NCBI GenBank assembly: GCA_016185555.1
Contig: JACPNI010000066.1
Location: 1-26,202 of the forward strand
Reading direction: 5' to 3'
DNA from: Candidatus Woesearchaeota archaeon
Lineage (GTDB): Archaea > Nanobdellota > Nanobdellia > SCGC-AAA011-G17 > JACPNG01
Length of the DNA stretch: 26,202 bases
Shown: piece by piece, positions 6,242 through 12,029 of the stretch
Position numbering within the stretch: position 1 is the stretch's first letter
Layout: each line of letters starts with the position of its first letter
Translations under genes and position numbers: made by a program
Notes under the pieces: generated by a model
Database searches by the model: none
What the model was told of the DNA's origin: nothing
The model's input: the letters and a program-made list of their open reading frames with translations, nothing else

Positions 6242-7927
6242 ATGCAGGTCTCTATATTTTTTGACATTGTAATCATAATAATATTTGCAGCTTTACTAGC
6301 TAATATAGTAAGATTCTTTAAACAGCCATTAATTCTAGGCTATGTTATTGCAGGTCTGCTTATTGGTCCAAGTTTTTTTTCTTTTATAAAGAACCCGGAA
6401 TATTTGAGCACCTTTTCCGAAATAGGAATTGCTTTTCTTCTATTTATAGTGGGTATGGAGCTGGATTTCAAGAGACTTAAAGAGGTTAGTAATGTAGTTA
6501 TTATTGCAGGTATATTGCAGTCATTATTAACGATGGGTGTAGGGTTCTTTATCGCATCATTCTGGTTGGATATTACCCAGTCAATTTATCTTGGTTTAAT
6601 TGTTGCGTTTTCAAGTACAATGGTTGTCATTAAGCTTATATCAGACAAAGGCCAATTAGACACATTGCATGGAAGGATAGTATTAGGAATTTTGCTGGTC
6701 CAGGATGTAATAGCTGTTATAGCCTTGCCACTGCTTCCAACAATAAATAACTTCTCATACAGTTTGTTTTCAATAGCCTTGTTGAAAGGGATAGGGCTGA
6801 TTGTTTTTGCATTTTTAATGAGCAAATATGTTTTCTATTCTGTATTAAAAGCCACAGCTAAACTGCCAGAGCTTCTTTTTGTAACCGCACTTGCAATCTG
6901 CTTTATATTTGCTTCTTTTGCAGCCATTCTTGGATTTTCAATAGCAATAGGGGCTTTTGTAGCCGGTGTTGCATTAGCATCATTTCCATACAACCTGGAA
7001 ATAGTTGGGAGGATAAAATCACTTAAGGATTTCTTTATCATAATCTTTTTTGTTACCTTAGGAAGTCAGCTTAACTTAAATAATTTTAATTTCAATATAT
7101 ATTTAATAATAGCCTTAATAATAACTGTTTTGCTATTAAAGCCAGTTATTATCTTTGTTATACTGAAATTCTTTAAGTATGGCAATAATACATCGCTTCT
7201 ATCTGGCATGTACTTAGCACAGATTAGCGAGTTTTCTTTGGTAATTGCAGCATTAGGGCAGTCGCTTGGGCATATAACAAAAGAAACATTTACTTTGGTA
7301 ATATTAATCTCCGTATTTACAATTACATTAACTTCTTATTTTGGCCAATATGATAAAAAAATTTATCGGTTATTTTCTGACTTTCTGGTTCCGTTTGAAA
7401 GATATAGTTCAGAAGAGCTTAGAAGACTCCCAAAAGAAATATCAGCACATACGATTTTAATAGGGGCGCACAGGATGGGACTTAATATTATAAAAACCTT
7501 AAAGCAAAAAAATGAAAATTTTATAGTCGTTGATTTTAATCCGGAAGTTATTAGGAAATTAATTAAAATGAATATAAACTGCATATATGGAGATATAAGC
7601 AATATAGATGTTTTAATGCATCTTAACCTCAAAAAAGCTAGGATGGTTATATCAACTGTTCCAAATACACTCGATAATATGCTCTTAATTGAAATAATCC
7701 GGAAAGAGCATAAGGACTGTATTGTAATAGTAAGGTCCTCTTCTGCATTTGAAGCATTAAACCTTTATAAAAAAGGGGCGGATTTTGTAGTTCTGCCTGA
7801 ATTATTGGCTGGGCAAAAGATTTCGGATTATTTAACCCATCTAAATGACAGGGAAATAAAAAAATGGGGTAAAACCTATAAAGACAACCTAGCTAAATCC
7901 ATGAACTATGAAGATGGTATCTGGTAG
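6242..7927 (+). CDS. CPA2-type monovalent cation:H+ antiporter with TrkA-N regulatory domain
   Basis: The 561-aa protein has about 12 hydrophobic segments over residues 1-380 (Na+/H+ exchanger fold), including GYVIAGLLIGP, AFLLFIVGMELDF and ILLVQDVIAVIALPLL, which are typical of KefB/KefC-like CPA2 transporters. The helix pair after AILGFSIAIGAFVAGVALA fits the core domain. From about residue 400 a Rossmann-type TrkA-N (RCK) domain begins with TILIGAHRMGLNIIKTL and continues with VVDFNPEVIRKL and YGDISN, so transport is likely gated by a nucleotide. There is no TrkA-C domain. AGAGGT (6231-6236) is placed 5 nt before the ATG. It probably exchanges K+ or Na+ for H+ across the cytoplasmic membrane; the ion cannot be decided from sequence. 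Confidence 0.93.
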   Translation: MQVSIFFDIVIIIIFAALLANIVRFFKQPLILGYVIAGLLIGPSFFSFIKNPEYLSTFSEIGIAFLLFIVGMELDFKRLKEVSNVVIIAGILQSLLTMGVGFFIASFWLDITQSIYLGLIVAFSSTMVVIKLISDKGQLDTLHGRIVLGILLVQDVIAVIALPLLPTINNFSYSLFSIALLKGIGLIVFAFLMSKYVFYSVLKATAKLPELLFVTALAICFIFASFAAILGFSIAIGAFVAGVALASFPYNLEIVGRIKSLKDFFIIIFFVTLGSQLNLNNFNFNIYLIIALIITVLLLKPVIIFVILKFFKYGNNTSLLSGMYLAQISEFSLVIAALGQSLGHITKETFTLVILISVFTITLTSYFGQYDKKIYRLFSDFLVPFERYSSEELRRLPKEISAHTILIGAHRMGLNIIKTLKQKNENFIVVDFNPEVIRKLIKMNINCIYGDISNIDVLMHLNLKKARMVISTVPNTLDNMLLIEIIRKEHKDCIVIVRSSSAFEALNLYKKGADFVVLPELLAGQKISDYLTHLNDREIKKWGKTYKDNLAKSMNYEDGIW

Positions 7928-7929
7928 TC

Positions 7930-8271
7930 TTAGCCTATATAGCTTGTAGGTGTTTTTTCCTGTATGTTCGGTGCTATTTTTTTCTTCTTTTCAAATTTAG
8001 GTTCTTCCAGTTTTCCGAATTTATCCTCATAAAGCTTTAAATTTTCTTCAAGTATTTTAATAAGTATCTTTAGAAAATCCTTGTCGATCATTACTAAGCT
8101 ATGTTTTATTGGCACTACAGCAGCTCCGCCTTCACTATATCTTGTTAGCACTTGCCTGAATTCTAAAAAGAAATTGTTCTTGCTATGGGATACTGCTAAA
8201 CCATTTGCATAGAATGCATCCTTGCTAAAGTCTAATTGGCCTTGAATTTCTGTTCTTTCTTCTTTTTCCAT
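7930..8271 (-). CDS. DUF3467 family protein
   Basis: The 113-aa protein carries FYANGLAVSHSKNNFFLEFRQVL and VPIKHSLVMIDKDFLKILIKILEENLKLYEDKFG. These match the pattern of DUF3467 proteins (a short beta sheet with FANG and an S..E..LDF stretch, then a long C-terminal helix). The biochemical role is unknown. Its start is fixed by GGGAGGT 5 nt upstream. The mature 3' end of tRNA-Met lies only 15 nt before the ATG, in the same orientation, so it is probably transcribed together with the tRNA and released by tRNA 3' processing. Confidence 0.8.
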   Translation of the reverse strand: MEKEERTEIQGQLDFSKDAFYANGLAVSHSKNNFFLEFRQVLTRYSEGGAAVVPIKHSLVMIDKDFLKILIKILEENLKLYEDKFGKLEEPKFEKKKKIAPNIQEKTPTSYIG

Positions 8272-8286
8272 TTTTACCTCCCATTA

Positions 8287-8360
8287 TGCCTCTGCTGGGA
8301 TTTGAACCCAGGACATCTGGATTATGAAACCAGCGCTCTACCGGGCTAAGCTACAGAGGC
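8287..8360 (-). tRNA. tRNA-Met (CAT)
   Basis: The full cloverleaf has a 7-bp acceptor stem GCCTCTG/CAGAGGC, a D stem GCTT/GAGC, anticodon loop TTCATAA, T arm CTGGG-TTCAAAT-CCCAG and discriminator A. CCA is not encoded. There is no intron. The anticodon stem (CTGGT/TCCAG) lacks the three G:C pairs of an initiator, so this is elongator tRNA-Met or, less likely, the Ile2 tRNA whose C34 is modified to agmatidine. The outermost loop pair (T31-T39) is a mismatch. Confidence 0.92.
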
Positions 8361-8381
8361 ATTAGAATTTGGTTTGAAACT

Positions 8382-8391
8382 AGTTATAAAA
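8382..8391 (-). promoter_or_regulatory. TATA box of tRNA-Met
   Basis: On the minus strand CTTTTTATAA is centred about 26 nt before the tRNA 5' end. It overlaps the last codons and stop of the HIT gene, so the tRNA is probably driven by a promoter buried in its upstream neighbour. Confidence 0.5.
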
Positions 8392-8773
8392 AGCTTTTTA
8401 TTTTATCAGCAATAGCAACAAATTCTTCTTTTGTTGGTTCAGGTATCTTTTCAAAGCTTAGATGTTTTTCATAACAGGGATGCAGTCTTACATGTACATG
8501 ATCCACCATAAATCCTTCAACTACTATGCAAGTCCTGATTGGTTTAAAGGAATTATCAATTGCTTTGGCTATTTTTCTGGATCTAAGAAATAGTTCTGAG
8601 TATTCTTTATCATTAAGGTCAAAGATATAACTGGAGTGCTTTTTTAGTACAACTAACACCTGGCCTTTGGATGATGGAAAGGCATCTAGAAATGCTAAAT
8701 GTTCTTCATCCTCATAAATTTTATATGAAGGTATATTATTATTGATTATTTTGCAGAATACACAGTCATTCAT
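8384..8773 (-). CDS. HIT family protein (nucleotide hydrolase/transferase type)
   Basis: The 129-aa protein has the N-terminal CVFCKI (4-9), FLDAFPSSKGQVLVVLKKH and the triad region DHVHVRLHP (91-99). The HIT motif is normally H-x-H-x-H with the middle His as nucleophile. Here H92 and catalytic H94 are present but the third position is R96, with H98 two residues on. Family members hydrolyse adenosine phosphoramidates or dinucleotides. Its ATG lies inside the 3' end of the ITPase-MazG gene (8-nt overlap), so the two nucleotide-metabolism genes are coupled in one operon. Confidence 0.92.
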   Translation of the reverse strand: MNDCVFCKIINNNIPSYKIYEDEEHLAFLDAFPSSKGQVLVVLKKHSSYIFDLNDKEYSELFLRSRKIAKAIDNSFKPIRTCIVVEGFMVDHVHVRLHPCYEKHLSFEKIPEPTKEEFVAIADKIKSFL

Positions 8774-9689
8774 TTTTTCTTTCCTCTTTCTTAACAGAAT
8801 TCCAGATTTTTAATGCATCTTCAGGAGTTTCGGCTTTTTTATCGCCAAAAACATGGGGATGCCTTCTTATAATTTTTGCGTAGACTTCACTTAATGAGTC
8901 TTCAATACCAAACAATCCTTCATCCTTTGCTATTCCTGCTATTACCAGTATATTAATCAGCATATCACCCAATTCTTCTTTAAGGTTTGCATAGTCTTTT
9001 TTCGCTATGGCTTCAAGAACTTCTTTTGATTCATCTGCAAACGATTTTGCAATTGTTTCTATAGTCTGGCTTCTATCCCAAGGGCATTTTTTTCTCACTA
9101 CCCCAACGATTTCTTTTAAGTCATCAAAACCTGCTTTTGAGATATAATATTCTGCAAATTTCTTAAATGCTTTTGATCTATGTGAAATTTTGTTTTTTTC
9201 TTCCCTGCTTAGTTTTGATAATGTAACATCATATCCATTTGGGATAAATATCCTTTCATAGGGCATAACATCTTTATCTAAGTCGAAAACTTCATTGCTG
9301 ATGCTTCCCCCAAGAATTCCATCAAATAATAGTGGGCCTTTTTCATGATTGCAGTATCCTACAATAGTCTTAAAATAAGCACCCTTATTTTCATCCTTTA
9401 ACAGTTTTAGGATTCCCCTATAGCCCAGTTTTTTAAATTCCATTTTTGGGTAAGGCCTAGGATAATTGTTATAGGATTCGAAGAATATTCCCGTGTCTTC
9501 AATTACTAGTTCTAATCTTAGATCGTTTGATAATTTGGTAATTGATTCTTTTACGACTTCTTCAACAGTATCTGCTCGTGCTTCATTATACCTTATATTA
9601 AGATGTTCAACTCCAATATTATACTCTTTAAGAATAGCAGATGCTTCTTCTACTTTATGCTTGTTTGATGTTGCAAATATTATTTTCAT
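8766..9689 (-). CDS. ITPase (HAM1/RdgB)-MazG fusion, nucleotide pool sanitation
   Basis: Residues 1-185 match the Ham1/RdgB inosine/xanthosine triphosphate pyrophosphatase fold: FATSNKHKVEEA (5-16), LVIEDTGIFFES (61-72), FKTIVGY (106-112) and the C-terminal EEKNKISHRSKAFKKF (163-178). The usual GFGYDPIF is altered to MPYERIF (142-148). Residues 188-307 are a MazG domain: KKCPWDRSQTIETI (200-213), DESKEVLEAI (219-228), EELGDMLINILVIAG (238-252) and RRHPHVFGD (275-283), with the metal-binding acids E220, E223, E239 and D242. Both halves convert NTPs to NMP plus PPi, so the fusion joins two house-cleaning enzymes in the cytoplasm. It is not broken: linker and frame are continuous. The ATG lies 8 nt after the 3' end of tRNA-Ala(CGC). 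Confidence 0.92.
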   Translation of the reverse strand: MKIIFATSNKHKVEEASAILKEYNIGVEHLNIRYNEARADTVEEVVKESITKLSNDLRLELVIEDTGIFFESYNNYPRPYPKMEFKKLGYRGILKLLKDENKGAYFKTIVGYCNHEKGPLLFDGILGGSISNEVFDLDKDVMPYERIFIPNGYDVTLSKLSREEKNKISHRSKAFKKFAEYYISKAGFDDLKEIVGVVRKKCPWDRSQTIETIAKSFADESKEVLEAIAKKDYANLKEELGDMLINILVIAGIAKDEGLFGIEDSLSEVYAKIIRRHPHVFGDKKAETPEDALKIWNSVKKEERKNE

Positions 9690-9711
9690 CTTTTAAGTGG
9701 ACTCGCCGCGA

Positions 9712-9724
9712 TTTTCTTCAAGGA
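9712..9724 (-). other. T-loop intron of tRNA-Ala(CGC), 13 nt
   Basis: After T stem CCGCG the exon reads TTCA, then bulge AAT cut AA|T. The 3' side has AGAA, then bulge AAT cut AA|T, before CGCGG. TTCA against AGAA gives three pairs and an A-A mismatch; TTCA/TGAA is an alternative 4-bp register. Only removal of 13 nt yields the standard 7-nt T-loop TTCAAAT. Confidence 0.75.
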
Positions 9725-9765
9725 TTTGAACGCGGTGCCTTTCCCGTGCGAGGGGAATGCTCTAT

Positions 9766-9785
9766 TTTCCATATCTTTTGGATAT
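9766..9785 (-). other. D-loop intron of tRNA-Ala(CGC), 20 nt
   Basis: The outer helix is the D stem GCTC/GAGC. The central helix is TCTG/TGGA (4 pairs, two of them G-U), the 5' bulge GAA is cut GA|A, the inner stem is TATC/GATA with loop CAAAA, and the 3' bulge AAA is cut AA|A. The spliced D-loop is AGTCTGGAATA, of normal length with GG present. This is a nearly canonical BHB. Confidence 0.8.
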
Positions 9786-9828
9786 TCCAGACTGAGCTAC
9801 GAGCCCAACAAGTTTTAATCAGAATCGC

Positions 9829-9838
9829 TCTATAAAAG
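9829..9838 (-). promoter_or_regulatory. TATA box of tRNA-Ala(CGC) and probably of the ITPase-MazG/HIT operon
   Basis: On the minus strand AGCTTTTATA is centred about 27 nt before the tRNA 5' end. No other promoter fits in the 8 nt between the tRNA and the ITPase-MazG ATG, so this should drive both. Confidence 0.5.
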
Positions 9839-9847
9839 CTTTTTGAA

Positions 9848-10690
9848 TTATACCTTAAGATTTAACTTTTTCCAATAAACATAACCAAGAACAACTGATA
9901 ATAAAGTAGAAATAACTAAAGATTCTAATAAGAATCTATTATGACCTTTAAAATAGGCATCTGATAAAGCAGGAATCCCAAATATTGCACCAACAGTCCC
10001 CGGGATGGTTACCACGATACTAACAATTGTTAAGAAAGTCATAATTATTGTCAGCTTTGTAATCCTGGCATTTAGTTCTGAGTTACTTTTAATATCGCAT
10101 TTTGTTCTTAGGCTTGCTATCCTATACATATTGCTTCTGCATCTTTCAAGCCAATATTTCGCTTCAGTCGTTAATATGTTATAATCATAATTTATCAATT
10201 TGCTATCAAACTCTGCTAACTTCCTCTCCTCAAGCTTTATTAAAATATCTACAAAATCCTCTATTCTGTCTATTAATTTTCTTAATCTTCTTCCTTCATT
10301 CTCTATCCTATCTATGTTTAAATTTTGCTCTAATTCAGTTAATTCCTTTCTTATACTTTCAAATTCCGATGTGTAATTTGTAAGAACCGCCTCTAAGATT
10401 AGAAATGTTATTGCTGTGCTTTCACCATGTTTTTTATTTAATATGTTGCTAAATTGTCTTAAATTTCCATTGATTACGTCCTTTCCAACATAAACTAAGG
10501 CTTTCTTAGGCGAGAGAACTATGAGGTTATTAGGCTCTTTGTCATAGTCCCTAATGTTAATAATTGTAAATACATCATAGGTCTGCAGAAAATTATAGTC
10601 AAGAAGTGTTAGCTCTTTAAGATTTATCTTTAACCCGGAATCTTTAACTTCCCTGTTAAAGTCATTAAAGTTTGTGAATATTTTATACAT
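9848..10690 (-). CDS. CorA-like divalent cation transporter family protein lacking a GMN motif
   Basis: The 280-aa protein has an N-terminal alpha/beta cytoplasmic part (about 1-110) and long helices (about 110-205) rich in Glu/Lys/Arg, as in the CorA funnel stalk. Two C-terminal transmembrane helices follow (about 212-236 and 254-273), with the short KKLNLKV cytoplasmic tail. The loop between the helices is where CorA has GMN; here it reads GAIFGIPALSDAYF. Metal selectivity may therefore differ, or the protein belongs to one of the divergent CorA clades. It has its own TATA-like element (AAAATATATAAG at about 10716-10727, minus), about 30 nt before the ATG. Confidence 0.82.
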   Translation of the reverse strand: MYKIFTNFNDFNREVKDSGLKINLKELTLLDYNFLQTYDVFTIINIRDYDKEPNNLIVLSPKKALVYVGKDVINGNLRQFSNILNKKHGESTAITFLILEAVLTNYTSEFESIRKELTELEQNLNIDRIENEGRRLRKLIDRIEDFVDILIKLEERKLAEFDSKLINYDYNILTTEAKYWLERCRSNMYRIASLRTKCDIKSNSELNARITKLTIIMTFLTIVSIVVTIPGTVGAIFGIPALSDAYFKGHNRFLLESLVISTLLSVVLGYVYWKKLNLKV

Positions 10691-10777
10691 CTATAAGGAA
10701 GAGAATGTGAACTTACTTATATATTTTTATATGAATTAATATGGACTCGGTGGGATTCGAACCCACGGCCTTCCGCA

Positions 10778-10790
10778 TTACGGTTTTTAT
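10778..10790 (-). other. Anticodon-loop intron of tRNA-Ala(GGC), 13 nt
   Basis: It occupies the canonical 37/38 position. The exon has TCGG, then bulge CAA cut CA|A. The intron ends in CCGT, then bulge AAT cut AA|T, before stem GCGGA. TCGG/CCGT pairs three bases with a T-T mismatch at the outer end. There is no inner helix, only a TAAAAA loop, so it is a relaxed bulge-helix-loop form. Confidence 0.75.
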
Positions 10791-10809
10791 TGCCGAGCGG
10801 ACGCTCTAT

Positions 10810-10823
10810 TGTCCAAGCTATTT
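10810..10823 (-). other. D-loop intron of tRNA-Ala(GGC), 14 nt
   Basis: The central helix is TCCA/TGGA (4 bp), the 5' bulge GAA is cut GA|A and the 3' bulge CAA is cut CA|A. The outer helix is the D stem. The register matches that of the D-loop intron in tRNA-Ala(CGC). An alternative register (GTCC/GGAC) would leave a shorter D-loop. The possibility that this is an unspliced, enlarged D-loop hairpin is not excluded. Confidence 0.6.
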
Positions 10824-10868
10824 TCTGGACTGAGCTACGAGCCCATTACATTTTCCATTTCAAAAAAC

Positions 10869-10876
10869 TTTATAAA
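10869..10876. promoter_or_regulatory. Palindromic TATA element shared by tRNA-Ala(GGC) (minus) and the ZPR1-like gene (plus)
   Basis: TTTATAAA is centred at 10872.5, 26.5 nt from the plus-strand ATG (10899) and 28.5 nt from the tRNA 5' end (10844). No second TATA candidate is visible in the 54-nt spacer, so one element probably serves both directions. Confidence 0.6.
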
Positions 10877-10898
10877 TTTTCGTAATTTTGATTAAAGG

Positions 10899-11432
10899 AT
10901 GGAAAGACTAGAAAAACAGCCATGCCCAGTATGTGGTAAGAAAGAACTCACATTAATGGAAGATGAAATGGATATCCCTTTTTTTGGTAAGGCTTATGTT
11001 TTTTCAATGAAATGCAGTAGCTGTGATTATGCATTAGCTGATGTTGAGGCTGCAGAACTAAGAGATCCAGCGAAATATACTTTTAAAGTTTCTAACAAAA
11101 AAGACATGGATGTAAGGGTCGTCAAGTCATCTACAGCAATAGTCAAGATACCGGAATTAAGAATGTCTGTTACACCCGGGCAGAGTTCAGATGGGTACGT
11201 TTCTAATGTGGAAGGGGTATTACAAAGATTCAAGAAAGTAGTTGAGGAAGAGAGGGATTCTGCTGAAGAGGAAGATATAAGAAAAAGTGCTAAGAATCTT
11301 CTTAAGAAGATATGGAAGGTTGAATGTGGGGATATCCCAATGACCTTAGTAATAGAAGATCCAAATGGCAATTCTGCAATTATTTCTGATAAAGCAGTTA
11401 TAGAGAAATTGAAAGCCAAAAAATCTAGCTAG
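10899..11432 (+). CDS. ZPR1-like zinc finger protein
   Basis: The 177-aa protein opens with a Cys4 zinc finger, CPVC (9-12) and CSSC (39-42), separated by a beta-rich loop containing DIPFFG, typical of ZPR1. A beta domain follows with SSTAIVKIPELRMSVTPG and SDGYVSNVEGVLQRF, the A-domain signature. Eukaryotic ZPR1 has two such modules and acts as an eEF1A chaperone. Archaeal relatives have a single module, as here, and an analogous role with aEF1A is inferred. It is leaderless, starting 26.5 nt from a TATA palindrome. Confidence 0.92.
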   Translation: MERLEKQPCPVCGKKELTLMEDEMDIPFFGKAYVFSMKCSSCDYALADVEAAELRDPAKYTFKVSNKKDMDVRVVKSSTAIVKIPELRMSVTPGQSSDGYVSNVEGVLQRFKKVVEEERDSAEEEDIRKSAKNLLKKIWKVECGDIPMTLVIEDPNGNSAIISDKAVIEKLKAKKSS

Positions 11433-11482
11433 TCTGCTGCATAATCCTTAAAAAGCACTCTTTTCACGTATTTAAACATAAA

Positions 11483-11986
11483 ATGAAAACAATAACAGTT
11501 TTTGGCGCGAGTAATGCTACAGCAACAGAACTTTTGGATGCAGAGCTTTTGGGAAGAAAAATCGGTATTAAAGGCTATATCTTGAAGAATGGCGGATACG
11601 GTGGTACTATGAGGGCGTCAGCAAAAGGTTGTTCTGAAGCGGGTGGCAAGGTTATAGGTGTTTGTGTCAAGGGGAATTTTAATGGTAAAGCAACCCCAAA
11701 TAGATACTTAACAGAAGTAATATTTGCAGAGAGTATAAGCGGGAGAGTTGAAAAGCTTCTTGAAACAGATGCAGTGATAACTCTGCCTGGGGCTTTGGGT
11801 ACTTTAGATGAGCTAACAAGCGCCTGGACCAAAAAGTATATGGAAAATAGATATGAACTTTATGTTTATGGGGAAAGGAATTTTCTTCTTTTGGAATTTC
11901 TTAAAGAAAATGGTTTGGTTCAAAAAGAAAATTTCTCATTGATAAAATATGTAAAGCATTTAGATGAGATTGATATAATTAGGTAG
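11483..11986 (+). CDS. LOG/SLOG-superfamily Rossmann protein (lysine-decarboxylase-like nucleotide hydrolase)
   Basis: The 167-aa protein begins with ITVFGAS, followed by NGGYGGTMRAS (36-46) and the active-site-like LPGALGTLDEL (101-111). These correspond to the GGGxxGxM and PGGxGTxxE motifs of the LOG family, with the second glycine replaced by alanine. LOG enzymes hydrolyse nucleoside monophosphates to a base and ribose 5-phosphate. The key Glu and Thr of PGGxGTxxE are kept, so an active nucleotide hydrolase is plausible, but other SLOG proteins bind nucleotides as sensors. Confidence 0.85.
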   Translation: MKTITVFGASNATATELLDAELLGRKIGIKGYILKNGGYGGTMRASAKGCSEAGGKVIGVCVKGNFNGKATPNRYLTEVIFAESISGRVEKLLETDAVITLPGALGTLDELTSAWTKKYMENRYELYVYGERNFLLLEFLKENGLVQKENFSLIKYVKHLDEIDIIR

Positions 11987-11993
11987 AGTTAAC

Positions 11994-12005
11994 TTTATAT
12001 ATAAA
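11994..12005 (+). promoter_or_regulatory. TATA box of the Cys-rich secreted protein gene
   Basis: TTTATATATAAA is centred 30 nt before the GTG at 12030. It supports GTG as the start, since no ATG in frame lies near. Confidence 0.5.
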
Positions 12006-12029
12006 TATGCCTTTGAATTAATTAAAGAG

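Larger units (their letters stand above)
9698..9806 (-). tRNA. tRNA-Ala (CGC) with two predicted introns (D-loop and T-loop)
   Basis: The acceptor stem GGGCTCG/CGAGTCC contains a G3:U70 wobble, the alanine identity element, and the discriminator is A. The D stem is GCTC/GAGC. The anticodon arm is TTCCC-CTCGCAC-GGGAA with anticodon CGC, and the T stem is CCGCG/CGCGG. The D-loop is 20 nt and the T-loop 13 nt too long. Removing 9766-9785 and 9712-9724 gives a 76-nt tRNA with D-loop AGTCTGGAATA (G18 G19 present) and a perfect T-loop TTCAAAT. CCA is not encoded. Confidence 0.88.
10742..10844 (-). tRNA. tRNA-Ala (GGC) with two predicted introns (D-loop and anticodon loop)
   Basis: The acceptor stem is the same GGGCTCG/CGAGTCC with G3:U70 as the other alanine tRNA, with discriminator A. 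The D stem is GCTC/GAGC, the anticodon stem TCCGC/GCGGA and the T arm GTGGG-TTCGAAT-CCCAC. Removing 10810-10823 and 10778-10790 gives a 76-nt tRNA, equal to its sibling. The spliced anticodon loop TCGGCAT gives GGC, but places C at position 33 where U is almost universal. A different register would give CGG (Arg) with a weaker stem; the G3:U70 pair and A37 favour alanine. The spliced D-loop AGTCCAGAATA has AG in place of G18 G19. Confidence 0.82.
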
